Source of the DNA: Nocardia bhagyanarayanae
GTDB taxonomy: Bacteria > Actinomycetota > Actinomycetes > Mycobacteriales > Mycobacteriaceae
Reading direction: 5' to 3'
Assembly: GCF_006716565.1 (NCBI RefSeq)
Contig: NZ_VFPG01000002.1
Coordinates: forward strand, 1,302,001 to 1,366,000
Length of the DNA stretch: 64,000 nt
The notes under the pieces are model-generated. The model saw nothing but the letters and a program-made list of their open reading frames with translations. It searched no databases and was not told the origin of the DNA. The translations under genes were made by a program, and so were the position numbers. Of the stretch, positions 8,086 through 18,701 are shown piece by piece. The stretch's first letter is position 1; every line of letters begins with the position of its first letter.

Positions 8086-8543
8086 GGTCTATCCCCTTTC
8101 TCGACAATGCTCGGTGGTGGCGTCGGCCCGCCAAGCGGGCCGGATCACGCCGGGACGGTGCGTATTCTCGTGGGCTCTTCGATTGGTTCCGGTTGGTCGG
8201 CATGGCCGGCACCGCTGTGTTTCGAGCGTGAACTTGTCGGGCGGGAACGTCCGACGCCGAGCTCGGCCGCCACTTCTGCCGCTATGACGAGCTCGTACTC
8301 GAGCCGGCCGATGGCCTCCATTCGTTCAATGATCCGGCAGGCTGGCCCGGTCGTCGAGCAAATCGGCAGTGACCAGCGCGGACGTCGGCGGTTGCCATGC
8401 CCAGCTGGAACTCACCCGCACATCCCAACACGGCTGACTACGCAGACGGTCGACGACACGCTCGGAGAAGATTACCGGGCCATTGTGCCCGGCTGGCGGT
8501 GAACGCAGCGCCGCGGCGGACCGCGCCAACACTCGACATGGAT
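8086..8543. other. Gap with degenerate leftward coding scraps
   Basis: On the complement, about 8326-8490 reads a plausible fragment (GPVIFSERVVDRLRSQ ... TADLLDDRASLPDH, stop) with no start codon of its own. Just beyond, from ATG 8321, a second frame reads MEAIGRLEYELVIAAEVAAE. Both look like decayed gene pieces rather than working genes. The rest holds the promoter side of the protease gene. Confidence 0.35.
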
Positions 8544-8561
8544 ACGATACAACTGTATCGT
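8544..8561. promoter_or_regulatory. Perfect inverted repeat, candidate operator
   Basis: ACGATACA-AC-TGTATCGT is a perfect 8+2+8 dyad 22 bases before the CoA-transferase start. This is typical of a TetR-family operator overlapping a promoter. No regulator gene is adjacent, so the protein that binds it is unknown; the TetR gene at 12373 has a different dyad. Confidence 0.65.
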
Positions 8562-8583
8562 TCCTTGGGAAGTGGAGGTAGCA

Positions 8584-9417
8584 ATGACGCAATCCCTTGC
8601 CGGTGTCGAGGTCGTCTCGCTCGCGGTGAATCTGCCCGGACCGCTGGCCGCCGCACGGCTGGCCGAGCTGGGTGCGGCGGTGGTCAAGGTCGAGCCGCCC
8701 GGTGGCGATCCGCTGGCAGCCGCGGCGCCGGACTGGTACGGGAAGCTCATTGCCGCCCAGTCGGTCGTCACTCTCGACCTGAAGCAGGAGGCCGACCGCG
8801 CCAAGCTCGACGAGCTGCTCGCGACGGCGGATCTGCTCGTCACCTCGATGCGGCCCAGTGCGCTGGCCGAGCTGGGGTTGGCGCAGCCGCAGGAGCGCTT
8901 CCCGCAGGTGTCGCTCATCGAGATTGTCGGGCACGCCGACGATCCGGAGGTGCCTGGACACGATCTCAACTATCAAGCAGCGCACGGAACTCTGGTGCCG
9001 CCGACCATGCCGACTGTGCCGGTCGCCGACATTCTCGGGGCCGAACGCGCTGTCTCCACGGCGGTGGCTGCCCTGGTGCGGCGTGCGAAAACCGGTGTCG
9101 GACAGGCCTATCGGGTCGCTCTCGAAGAAGCGGCGGCGAACGCGGGCGACGCGGTGCGTTATCGCCTCACCGCGCCCGGTGCGGTGCTCGGCGGCGCCTT
9201 CCCCGGTTACGGCATCTACGAGTGCAAGGACGGCTACGTCGCGCTCGGTGCGATCGAACCGCACTTCTTCATGCGCGCGCTGGCCGCCTTCGGCGCCGAC
9301 GGCAGTCACGAGGGCTTCCGTAAGGCCTTCGCGGAGTTCACCATCGCCGATCTCGAAGCGATCTCGGCGCGAGATGATCTGCCGCTCAACGGAATCAAGA
9401 CCAACTCAGGAAAGTAG
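8584..9417 (+). CDS. CoA-transferase family III (CaiB/BaiF) protein, short form
   Basis: Predicted to move CoA between acyl groups or to act as a racemase-like family III enzyme. Visible family marks: GVEVVSLAVNLPGPLAAARL and VVKVEPPGGDPL at the N-terminus, and VADILGAERAVSTAVAAL containing the Asp that forms the aspartyl-CoA intermediate in this family. At 277 residues it is clearly shorter than the usual 350-420, having lost part of the central region and the C-terminus. It may be a racemase-like member or partly degraded. GGAGG at 8574-8578 favours ATG 8584. An acyl-CoA dehydrogenase follows after six bases, so the two are co-transcribed. Confidence 0.8.
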   Translation: MTQSLAGVEVVSLAVNLPGPLAAARLAELGAAVVKVEPPGGDPLAAAAPDWYGKLIAAQSVVTLDLKQEADRAKLDELLATADLLVTSMRPSALAELGLAQPQERFPQVSLIEIVGHADDPEVPGHDLNYQAAHGTLVPPTMPTVPVADILGAERAVSTAVAALVRRAKTGVGQAYRVALEEAAANAGDAVRYRLTAPGAVLGGAFPGYGIYECKDGYVALGAIEPHFFMRALAAFGADGSHEGFRKAFAEFTIADLEAISARDDLPLNGIKTNSGK

Positions 9418-9423
9418 ACATCG

Positions 9424-10584
9424 ATGTCCGAACTCTTCCCCGACTACCGAGCGAGCTGGGAAACCGATCAGCACCGCGAACTGCGCAAGCACGCGGCCGA
9501 TTTCTTCCGCAAGGAATCCACGCCCAACCAACAACGCTGGGCCGAGCAGCACATGGTGGATCGGGAGTTCTGGAACAAGCTCGGCGCCGCTGGCCTGCTC
9601 GGTGTGGACCTGCCGGAGGAATACGGGGGTCTAGCGGGTGATTTCGGCTTGTCCGCGGTCATTGCCGAGGAGTTGGCGATGGCGCACGACTCCTCCTCCG
9701 GCTGGATCGTGCACTCGCCGATCGTGGCGCACTACATCGACACCTACGCCAACGAGGAGCAGAAGGCCCGCTGGATGCCGGGCATCATCTCCGGTGATCT
9801 GGTGCTGGCCATCGCCATGACCGAACCGGGTACCGGATCGGATTTGCAGGCGGTCAAGACCACCGCCGTGCGTGCGGGCGACCACTACATCGTCAATGGC
9901 TCGAAGACCTTCATCTCCAACGGAACTCACTGCGATCTGCTGGTGATCGTCGCCAAGACCGATCCGACCCGGGGCGCGGCGGGTGTCTCGCTGATCGTCG
10001 CCGAGGTGAACGATCTACCCGGCTTCGAACGTGGCCGGGTGCTGGAGAAGGTCGGCCAGCACGGTCAGGACACCCGCGAGCTGTTCTTCTCCGATATGCG
10101 TGTGCCGGTGGCGAATCTCCTGGGCGCACAGGAGGGTCTGGGCTTCTACCAGCTCATGGAGCAGCTTGCCCGCGAGCGGCTGATCATTGCCGCGGTGTGC
10201 GCGGGCATGGCCGAGGCCGCGGTGCTCGAGGCGTTGAAGTATACGAAGGAGCGCGAGGCGTTCGGTCGGCCGCTGATCAAGTTCCAGCACAACCGATTCG
10301 AGCTCGCCGAACTCAAGGCCGAGGTGCTCTCTATCAAGACCACCGTGGACTACTGCATCCAGCAATACGTCAACGGCAAGAACGATCCGGCCACCGCTTC
10401 CATGGCCAAGCTGATCGCCGCCGACAAGGCCGTCGCCATCGTGGACCGCTGCGTGCAGTTCTTCGGCGGCTACGGCTACATGATGGAGTACCCCATCGCC
10501 CGCGCCTACGCGGCCGCTCGCGTGAACAAGATCTACGGCGGCACCAGCGAAATCATGAAGGAAATCATCTCGCGCTCGCTCTGA
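9424..10584 (+). CDS. Acyl-CoA dehydrogenase, long-chain-type
   Basis: FAD enzyme of 386 residues, standard length, that would introduce an alpha-beta double bond in an acyl-CoA. Marks: AMTEPGTGSDL (signature 1 and FAD/substrate contacts), YIVNGSKTFISNG, QFFGGYGYMMEYP and IYGGTSEIMKEI at the C-terminus. As in long-chain dehydrogenases, the YEGT glutamate is replaced by glycine (YGGT); the Glu in VLEALKYT on the preceding helix is a candidate base. It follows the CoA-transferase by six bases, suggesting a small operon in which an acid is converted to its CoA ester and then desaturated. Confidence 0.9.
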   Translation: MSELFPDYRASWETDQHRELRKHAADFFRKESTPNQQRWAEQHMVDREFWNKLGAAGLLGVDLPEEYGGLAGDFGLSAVIAEELAMAHDSSSGWIVHSPIVAHYIDTYANEEQKARWMPGIISGDLVLAIAMTEPGTGSDLQAVKTTAVRAGDHYIVNGSKTFISNGTHCDLLVIVAKTDPTRGAAGVSLIVAEVNDLPGFERGRVLEKVGQHGQDTRELFFSDMRVPVANLLGAQEGLGFYQLMEQLARERLIIAAVCAGMAEAAVLEALKYTKEREAFGRPLIKFQHNRFELAELKAEVLSIKTTVDYCIQQYVNGKNDPATASMAKLIAADKAVAIVDRCVQFFGGYGYMMEYPIARAYAAARVNKIYGGTSEIMKEIISRSL

Positions 10585-10678
10585 GCTGCGAGCGAGCGTG
10601 AAATGACGACCGAGGTTGAAGTTTTCGAAGCGACCCGCACGCCGCACGATCGACTCCGATTCGCGGGCCGCTTGTGCG

Positions 10679-11419
10679 TCAGCGGGCGAACACGGTTGCG
10701 TGGGCGGCGGTGACCAAGGCGGTCAGCTCGGCGCCCGCGGCCTCGTCGAGGACGGCGAAGGCGGGGGTGATGAGGGTGTCGGTGAGGGCTTCGGCTCGTT
10801 GCCAGCGGTCCTGGATGGTGGCGGTGATCTCTTCGAAGGGTTCGGGCCAGCCGTACCAGCGGGCCTGGCCGGGGCCGTCGTTGAAGGAGGAGCCGGAGAT
10901 GAGGACCGCTTGGAGTGGGGTGAGGCCGCTCGCGCGAACGGCGAGGAGGTGCAGGCCGCCGCGGAGTTCGCGCAGGACGTGCGCGAGTTGCACGACGCGG
11001 GCGGGGGCGTCGGCGGGGAGTGGCAAGGCGCGCCAGCCCGCGAAGAGCGGCACACCGGCCGGATCAGCTGCGGCGACAACGACTTCCAGCAGTTGGGCGA
11101 GGCGTTCGGCTTGGTCGAAATCGGCGAGCTTGCGGCGGCCGAAATCCTGACAGGCCGCGGCATAGCCGTCGGCGGCCGTGGCGGCGGGCATCGACACCGA
11201 CTCCCAGGCCTTGCGGATCGAATGGGCGGGGAAGAACCCGAAGGCGGCGGTCACCACGTCGGCGTCGACGTCGCCGAGCACGCCGCCCCTGCCGCGGGCG
11301 TACGGGCCGAAGAACCCGTCGACGCCGGTACTGCGTGCGAATTCCTTCGCCTCCCGGGAGAACATGAATCCCCCGCCGAGCTCCTGGACCTGCTTCTTGA
11401 CCGCGGCGGCGACCGACAC
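10679..11419 (-). CDS. SCO6745-family helical protein
   Basis: A 246-residue, alanine-rich, mostly helical protein. The FARSTGVDGFFGPYARGRGG segment followed by VTAAFGFFPAH resembles the actinobacterial SCO6745 family, whose biochemical role is not established to my knowledge. There is no signal peptide. GTG 11419 is chosen because GGGAG lies five bases upstream; ATG 11434 would remove that ribosome site from the leader. Single gene on this strand, ahead of the TetR/hydrolase pair. Confidence 0.65.
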   Translation of the reverse strand: MSVAAAVKKQVQELGGGFMFSREAKEFARSTGVDGFFGPYARGRGGVLGDVDADVVTAAFGFFPAHSIRKAWESVSMPAATAADGYAAACQDFGRRKLADFDQAERLAQLLEVVVAAADPAGVPLFAGWRALPLPADAPARVVQLAHVLRELRGGLHLLAVRASGLTPLQAVLISGSSFNDGPGQARWYGWPEPFEEITATIQDRWQRAEALTDTLITPAFAVLDEAAGAELTALVTAAHATVFAR

Positions 11420-11491
11420 GCGCACTCCCTTCATCGGACTGTCATCCAGCCGTCACCCTAGGTGATTCTTACACCGTACGGAAGGGCTCGG

Positions 11492-12376
11492 TCATACTTC
11501 GGGAAGTACCCGGCGGAGAAAGTCGATCTGGTCTGCGAGGACCTTCTCCCGGTTGTCGGCCCGATAGATCTCGAAGTGGCTGAAAGGGTAGGTGCGCAGC
11601 TCGCCGCGGGGCGCGCGCTCGGCGAGTTCGACGGTGTTCTCGGCGACGGTCTCGCGGTCGCGTTCCCCGATGCAGACCAACAGCGGCATGCGGAGCTGTG
11701 GGGCGTGATCGCCGGGTTTGTAGCGCATCATCTGGAGCAGCGCCCGCGGCGCGACGCTGTTGCGCCAGGTTTCGCTGTGCATCGCGTCGATGGTGGCTTG
11801 TGCCTGCGGGCCGGTCATGACGGCGAGCTCGCCCGGATGGCCGACGGCGGGAATGTAGCGCGGTGCGAGACCGAAGACGCCGCGCAACCAGTCCGCCACC
11901 ATCACGCGCAGCAGTGCGAGAGTGGCTCTGGTGGAACGTCCTTCGGCTCGGCGCGGAAATCCGTTGAAGGGCACCTGCGTCAGTACCGCGGCGATGCGCT
12001 CGTCGCCGGCGGCGACTGTCACGACATGGCCGCCGCCGAGAGAGGTGCCCCACAACACGATTCGGTCGGGATCGACCAGTGGATGCTCGCGGGCGAAGCG
12101 GATCGCGGCGCGAATGTCGGCCAGTTGGTTCTCGATGTCGACGACCTGACGGGGTTGGCCCGCGCTCACACCGAAGCGGCGGTAGTCGAAGGTCAACGCC
12201 GCCATGCCCGCGGCGGCGAAGGTCTGGGCGGCCGCGACGATCGACGGGGTGTCCTGAGTGCCGCTGAAACCCGGGCACAGGACGACGCAAGGGCGGCCAA
12301 CGGTGTCGGTCTCGATGTACAGCATGCCCGCACATTCGGTGCCCGACGAATCGAAGGTGACCGGAAGGGTTTTCAT
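11492..12376 (-). CDS. Alpha/beta hydrolase
   Basis: Protein of 294 residues with the alpha/beta hydrolase fold. Nucleophile elbow WGTSLGGGH (Ser in GTSLG), oxyanion region CPGFSGTQDTP, C-terminal acid in GERDRET and catalytic His in FSHFEIY. It resembles the lysophospholipase/dienelactone-like group with an inserted cap (residues about 155-215). Substrate unknown; an ester or thioester. Its ATG overlaps the TetR stop by four bases (ATGA), so the regulator and enzyme are translated together and presumably autoregulated. Confidence 0.85.
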   Translation of the reverse strand: MKTLPVTFDSSGTECAGMLYIETDTVGRPCVVLCPGFSGTQDTPSIVAAAQTFAAAGMAALTFDYRRFGVSAGQPRQVVDIENQLADIRAAIRFAREHPLVDPDRIVLWGTSLGGGHVVTVAAGDERIAAVLTQVPFNGFPRRAEGRSTRATLALLRVMVADWLRGVFGLAPRYIPAVGHPGELAVMTGPQAQATIDAMHSETWRNSVAPRALLQMMRYKPGDHAPQLRMPLLVCIGERDRETVAENTVELAERAPRGELRTYPFSHFEIYRADNREKVLADQIDFLRRVLPEV

Positions 12377-12996
12377 CGTTCCTCCGTGTGCCGATCGGAA
12401 TGGGGGAGTCGTGTGCCGAGCATGCGCTCGAGGAGATCCACGAGGGTGGCGCGATGCGCGCGCAGGTCCAGGTCCGGACGCCCGGCGTAGACCTCGTGCA
12501 GTTCCCGCAGTGCGCCGAGTAGGGCGATCGCGGTGAATTCAGGGTCGAGAACGTCGAATTCGCCCTGGGTCACACCCGCCGTCAGCAAGGCGCACAGAGC
12601 GGGGCGCAGTTCGTCCGCCACCCGATCGACGATCCGATGGTGCATGTCGCGGAAGCGATCCCCGTGCAGCGCGGCCAGCAGGTCGGGCGCCTCGTTGCGT
12701 TCGGTGAGCGCGTAGCTGTGGTCGACGTAGCCGAGCAGACGGGCGCTGGGCGGACGCGAATCGTCTTGCAGGATCCGGAGATACGTCGCGCACAGCCGCT
12801 GCGCGATGTCGTCGATCGCGGCGGCGAACACCTGCTCCTTGGAGCTGAAGTAGTGATAGAAGCAGCCTTTCGCGACGCCGAGCCCGCCGGTGATGGATTC
12901 GACGGTGGTCTGGTCGTAGCCGCGCTCCACGAAACTGCGAACGGCCGCGTCGACGATCTCCGCCCTGCGGACCTCAGGTTTCTTCACCTGTCGCAC
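12373..12996 (-). CDS. TetR/AcrR family transcriptional regulator
   Basis: Protein of 207 residues. The N-terminal HTH (about 12-58) ends in GVAKGCFYHYFSSKEQVF; the ligand domain fills the remainder. First gene of a two-gene operon with the hydrolase. A 21-bp perfect palindrome lies 25 bases upstream of its start, as expected for autorepression. The ligand may be related to the hydrolase substrate (inference). Confidence 0.9.
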   Translation of the reverse strand: MRQVKKPEVRRAEIVDAAVRSFVERGYDQTTVESITGGLGVAKGCFYHYFSSKEQVFAAAIDDIAQRLCATYLRILQDDSRPPSARLLGYVDHSYALTERNEAPDLLAALHGDRFRDMHHRIVDRVADELRPALCALLTAGVTQGEFDVLDPEFTAIALLGALRELHEVYAGRPDLDLRAHRATLVDLLERMLGTRLPHSDRHTEER

Positions 12997-13021
12997 GGTG
13001 CACCTCCCTTCTCCCGACGGT

Positions 13022-13042
13022 ACCGACCGACCGTCGGTCGGT
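13022..13042. promoter_or_regulatory. Perfect inverted repeat, TetR operator candidate
   Basis: ACCGACCGA, three bases, then TCGGTCGGT: a 9+3+9 perfect dyad containing the ACCGACCG motif often bound by TetR regulators. It lies 25 bases upstream of the regulator at 12373-12996. Confidence 0.75.
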
Positions 13043-13228
13043 CAATGCACCGAACTCGCCACGGCACGGTTGCCACCGCGCCGTGCGGCGAGAACGGGAC
13101 GTTTGCCGGCGGTCGTCGCCGGCCCGGGAACAGGCAGGACACCGCCGATTCACGCGCAGAGATTCGTACGTTTGCCCGGTTAGCGCTCGGCAATTCAATA
13201 GCTGAGCTCAGCGTCGAGGAGAGAAGCG

Positions 13229-13561
13229 ATGAAGGTCCCGAACACCGTGTCCACCGAAGCCTTCGACACGACCGTGCTCGCCTCCAGCAAGCCGGTGCTC
13301 GTCGCCTTCTCCGCCCCCTATTGCGCCCCGTGCCAGCGGGCCAAGCCCACGCTGCGCCAACTCGCCGACGAGCTCGCCGATCGGCTCGTCGTCGTCACGG
13401 TGAACGTGGAGGAGCAGCCGGATCTGGCCGAGCGGTACGGGGTCCGGGCGTTTCCCACGCTGGGCCTGTTCATCGACGGCCGACTCGTCCACCACAGCGT
13501 GGGCGTCGACCCGGTACCCGAATTCCTGGACGAGTTCGGCGAGTATCTCCCGGAGCAGTGA
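13229..13561 (+). CDS. Thioredoxin-like protein
   Basis: A 110-residue cytoplasmic thiol-disulfide oxidoreductase with the thioredoxin fold. The active site is YCAPCQ (Cys32, Cys35) instead of the canonical WCGPC, and the cis-proline loop is AFPTLG. The Trp-to-Tyr and Gly-to-Ala changes should shift the redox potential, so it may serve special partners rather than being the main thioredoxin. No thioredoxin reductase is adjacent. GAGGAGAGAAG gives a strong ribosome site. A hairpin follows directly, so it is monocistronic. Confidence 0.88.
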   Translation: MKVPNTVSTEAFDTTVLASSKPVLVAFSAPYCAPCQRAKPTLRQLADELADRLVVVTVNVEEQPDLAERYGVRAFPTLGLFIDGRLVHHSVGVDPVPEFLDEFGEYLPEQ

Positions 13562-13566
13562 GCCGC

Positions 13567-13591
13567 CGCGGCCGAGGAGTCCCCGGCCGCG
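13567..13591 (+). terminator. Hairpin terminator after thioredoxin gene
   Basis: CGCGGCCG, nine-base loop, CGGCCGCG: an eight-base-pair GC stem just after the stop, followed by the T-rich stretch TGTTGTCCTTCTC. Confidence 0.6.
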
Positions 13592-13746
13592 TGTTGTCCT
13601 TCTCACCGGAAATGATCAACAGCGGTCCGCGGTCCGGGTTTTCGGTGTGGACCTTCGTCTCCGACCACGGATCGAGATCGGCGGCCGCGGCCTGGAACAG
13701 CGGCGCGCCAGGGGCCGGGACGGCGTAGGTCTACTACGCCGCCGGC

Positions 13747-14709
13747 TCAGCCGTGCAGGGCCGCGGACAGCGCCGCGACGGCCTGGGCGATCGCGGCCTT
13801 CGCCGCGTGGGTGTCGTGCAGGGAGTTGACCATCACGAAGTCGTGCACGATCCCGCCGTAGCGGGTCTGCGTCACGGGCACGCCCGCGCGCCGGAGGTTG
13901 GCCGCGAAAGCCTCCCCCTCGTCGCGCAGCACGTCGGCCTCGGCGGTGATGACGAGCGCGGGCGGCAGCCCGGCGAGTTGCTCGGTCGTCGCGCGCAAGG
14001 GCGAGGCGGTGATCTGCGCCCTGTCCTCTTCGCTGGTGGTGTACTGATCCCAGAACCATCGCATACCGTCGCGGGTCAGGAAGTAGCCCTCGGCGAAGTC
14101 CCGGTAGGAGCCGGTGTCGAAGTTCGCGTCGGTCACCGGGTAGAACAGCACCTGCTGCACGAAGGAGACGTCACCGCGCTCCTTGGCCATCAGCGTCAAC
14201 GCGATGGCCATGTTGCCGCCGACCGAGTCGCCCGCGATGGCGATGCGCGAGGAATCCAGGCCCTTCGTGGCGCCGTCGGTGGTGACCCACTGGGCGACCC
14301 GGTAGGACTGTTCGTTCGCCACCGGGTAGCGCACGTCGGGCGAGCGGTCGTACTCGGGAAACACCACGGCGGCGTTCGCGCCGATCGCCAGATCGCGCAC
14401 GAGCCGATCGTGGGTGTGCGCGTCACCGAAGACCCAGCCCGCGCCGTGCGTGTAGAGGACGACGGGCAGCGGTCCCGTAGCCCCGACCGGCTTGACGATG
14501 CGCACCCGGACCGAGCCGGTGGGACCGCCCTCGACGGTGGTCCATTCCTCGTCGATCTCCGGCTTGAAGATCGGACTGTCCTGCACGCCGTCGACCGCCT
14601 TGCGGCCCTCTTCCGGCGGAAGCTGGTACAGGAACGGCGGCTCGGAGGTCGCGTCCACGAACTCCTGCGCTGCTGGCTCGAGCGATAGACCGAGGGGATT
14701 TCCCGCCAT
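13747..14709 (-). CDS. Alpha/beta hydrolase, hormone-sensitive lipase-like esterase
   Basis: A 320-residue esterase/lipase of the HSL (family IV) type. Oxyanion motif YTHGAGWVFGD (HGAG instead of HGGG), nucleophile in AGDSVGGNMA, acid Asp in EADVLRDEG and His in GIVHDFVM. Expected to cleave short to medium acyl esters in the cytoplasm. ATG 14709 is preferred over the longer reading from 14832 because AAAGGTAGGG precedes it and the upstream 41 residues are unlike the family. The GlxA-type regulator lies upstream on the same strand. Confidence 0.88.
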   Translation of the reverse strand: MAGNPLGLSLEPAAQEFVDATSEPPFLYQLPPEEGRKAVDGVQDSPIFKPEIDEEWTTVEGGPTGSVRVRIVKPVGATGPLPVVLYTHGAGWVFGDAHTHDRLVRDLAIGANAAVVFPEYDRSPDVRYPVANEQSYRVAQWVTTDGATKGLDSSRIAIAGDSVGGNMAIALTLMAKERGDVSFVQQVLFYPVTDANFDTGSYRDFAEGYFLTRDGMRWFWDQYTTSEEDRAQITASPLRATTEQLAGLPPALVITAEADVLRDEGEAFAANLRRAGVPVTQTRYGGIVHDFVMVNSLHDTHAAKAAIAQAVAALSAALHG

Positions 14710-14841
14710 GGTCCCTACCTTTCGGCGTCGTTGTTGAGTGGGGCCTCCAGTTTTCGCGAACCGGGCGCGCACGCGCCCCAACCGTTGAGCCAAGTATCCG
14801 CCCGATTTGGGACACCGGTTGGCAAACCGCAAGAACGAAGA

Positions 14842-15831
14842 TCAGCTTCCCGTCGCGTACGCCGTGGAACGGAAGCGCTGCTGATACTTGCGCGGCGAGA
14901 CGCCCAGCCGCGCGATGAAGGCGCGGCGCATCGCCTCGGCGCTGCCGTATCCGGCGGCCATGGCGGCTTCGGTGACGCTGTAGCCCGCGTCGAGTTTGTC
15001 TCTGGCGTAACCGAATCGGACGAAGGCGACGTACTCCGCGGGCGTGCTCTCCAGTTCCGCGCGGAACAATCGGGTCAGATGCCGCGGGCTCACCCTCGCG
15101 TGCGACGCGAGCGTTTTCACCGTGTACGGCTGGGCGGGATCGGCGCAGATCAGATTGGCGACCGCGCGGATCAGCGGACTGCGCGGGACCGGGCCGCTCA
15201 GCGCCGCCGAGAACTGCGACTGCCCACCGGCCCGCTGCATGTACACCAGCAACGATTGGGCGACCCGGCGCGCGACCGCCGCGCCGTGGTCCTCCTCTAC
15301 CAGCGCCAGCGCGAGGTCGATGCCCGCAGCGACACCCGCGGAACTGTAGATGTGCCCGTCGCGCACGAAGATCGCGTCGGAATCCACCTCGACCGCGGGG
15401 AATTGGCGGCCGAGGTCCTTGGTGAACTTCCAGTGCGTTGTCGCGCGCCTGCCGTCGAGGAGGCCGAGGTGGGCGAGGATGGCGGCCCCGCTGCAGATGG
15501 AGGCGAGGCGGCGCGTGTGCTCGGCGAGATGGCGGGTGGCCCGCAGCACTTCCGGCGTCACGAACTGGGCGGCGGGCAGCTCGCTGCCGGGAACGACCAC
15601 GGTGTCGAAGCGGCCCGCGTCCTCCGCCGCGCAGGCCACGGCCACACGCGCGCCGATGGAGGTCTGCATGTCTTTGCCGTCGGCCGAGACCAGCACCACG
15701 TCGTAGGCGGGGAGGGACTGGTTGGCCTCGACGAACACCTCGGCCGGGCCCGCGAAATCGAGCATTTTCACGCCGTCGAAGACCAGGATTCCGATGCGCC
15801 GTCGCGATGAGTTACCTGCTGTGGAATCCAT
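14842..15831 (-). CDS. GlxA-type AraC family transcriptional regulator
   Basis: Two-domain regulator of 329 residues from ATG 15831. The N-terminus is a DJ-1/PfpI-like (glutamine amidotransferase-fold) domain: RRRIGILVFDGVKMLDFAG, with the nucleophile-elbow cysteine in SICSGAAILA. The C-terminal about 100 residues are the paired AraC helix-turn-helix (TLASHARVSPRHLTRLFR, then AAMAAGYGSAEAMRRAF). An upstream ATG at 15897 would add 22 unlikely residues. It may control the esterase downstream or the divergent TetR gene. The DJ-1 domain usually senses rather than catalyses in this family. Confidence 0.88.
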   Translation of the reverse strand: MDSTAGNSSRRRIGILVFDGVKMLDFAGPAEVFVEANQSLPAYDVVLVSADGKDMQTSIGARVAVACAAEDAGRFDTVVVPGSELPAAQFVTPEVLRATRHLAEHTRRLASICSGAAILAHLGLLDGRRATTHWKFTKDLGRQFPAVEVDSDAIFVRDGHIYSSAGVAAGIDLALALVEEDHGAAVARRVAQSLLVYMQRAGGQSQFSAALSGPVPRSPLIRAVANLICADPAQPYTVKTLASHARVSPRHLTRLFRAELESTPAEYVAFVRFGYARDKLDAGYSVTEAAMAAGYGSAEAMRRAFIARLGVSPRKYQQRFRSTAYATGS

Positions 15832-15851
15832 TGGGCAATTATTGTGGAATC
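15820..15851. promoter_or_regulatory. Two direct repeats near GlxA-type regulator start
   Basis: TGTGGAATC occurs at 15820-15828 and 15843-15851, 23 bases apart, straddling the chosen start. AraC-type proteins often bind direct repeats about two turns apart, so an autoregulatory site is possible. Confidence 0.3.
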
Positions 15852-15940
15852 GCGCCTCCACAACCAAGCCGAGCGGCCGCCGTGTGCCGGATGTCATGCC
15901 CGCGACGGATGCGAATGCCGGGCGTTGCTAGCGTGGACGA

Positions 15941-16525
15941 ATGGGGCGTCCGCGGCAGTTCGACGAGTCGGCGCTGCTCGACGTCGCCATCGAACTGTTC
16001 TGGACCGACGGGTTCGACAGCACCTCGGTGGAGGGGGTGTCGAGCGCTTCCGGCGTCGGCAACGGGAGTATCTACGCCGCCTACGGCAGCAAGATGGGTC
16101 TGTTCCTCGCGGCTTTCCGCCGATACTGCGAGCGGCGGGCCGATTTCGTGCACGCGGTGCTGCGCGCCAACTCGGGGTCGCCGCAGGCGGCGGTGCGCGC
16201 GTTCTTCGACGCGGTGATCGCAGACTGTCTCGCGCACCCCAACCGCCGCGGATGCCTGATGCTCAACAGCATCGGCCAACTCGGGCACCGGGTGCCGGAG
16301 GTCATCGCCATCGCCGATCGGACGACCGCGCGGATGGAGAGCCACGTCGCCGAGCGGCTGCGCGCCGACATTCCGCGAAAGGTGCTGGACGAGAACGCAT
16401 TAGCGGCGCTCAGCTCGCACATCGTGCTGGTCTCCCAGGGGTTGATTCAGCTGAGCCGATTGGATGTGTCTCGGCAGCGTCTGGACGACGTCGCCGAAAT
16501 CTCTTGTGCTGCGATACCGCAGTGA
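15941..16525 (+). CDS. TetR/AcrR family transcriptional regulator
   Basis: Protein of 194 residues beginning MGRPRQFDESALLDVAIELF, a start typical of the TetR_C_16/AefR-like subgroup. HTH about 8-52, ending NGSIYAAYGSKMGLFL. The C-domain contains RRGCLMLNSIGQL, the conserved cysteine-containing segment of this subgroup. Divergent from the GlxA-type regulator; its target is unknown, as no structural gene directly follows (cholesterol oxidase starts 343 bases later). Confidence 0.88.
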   Translation: MGRPRQFDESALLDVAIELFWTDGFDSTSVEGVSSASGVGNGSIYAAYGSKMGLFLAAFRRYCERRADFVHAVLRANSGSPQAAVRAFFDAVIADCLAHPNRRGCLMLNSIGQLGHRVPEVIAIADRTTARMESHVAERLRADIPRKVLDENALAALSSHIVLVSQGLIQLSRLDVSRQRLDDVAEISCAAIPQ

Positions 16526-18509
<1,984 letters not shown>

Positions 18510-18524
18510 CCCCGGCGTCGAGGG

Positions 18525-18553
18525 CGCGGTGGTACGCGTCCTCGACCACCGCG
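18525..18553 (+). terminator. Hairpin after cholesterol oxidase
   Basis: CGCGGTGGT, eleven-base loop, ACCACCGCG: a nine-base-pair stem 16 bases after the stop. There is no U-tract, which is common for actinomycete terminators. Confidence 0.5.
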
Positions 18554-18701
18554 GGGGTGTCGCGGTGAACGCCACGAGTCGTGTTGCCGCCCAGCCTGCT
18601 TCGTGTGGCAGACACAGCTGGCGGACGTTCACCGACTTCTCGCTCTCGCCTCGCCTGTTGTTAAGATCGGTTCGCTCGATCGGTAACAAGGGGGGAAGAC
18701 T

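Noticed and set aside
6395..8212. Very long leftward frame
   Set aside because: Extremely Arg/Pro-rich; covers the S1 protease in another frame and crosses a rightward gene; a GC-skew artefact.
8326..9309. Leftward frame antisense to the CoA-transferase
   Set aside because: Only its last 50 codons outside the CoA-transferase look coding, and these have no start; noted as a scrap, not a gene.
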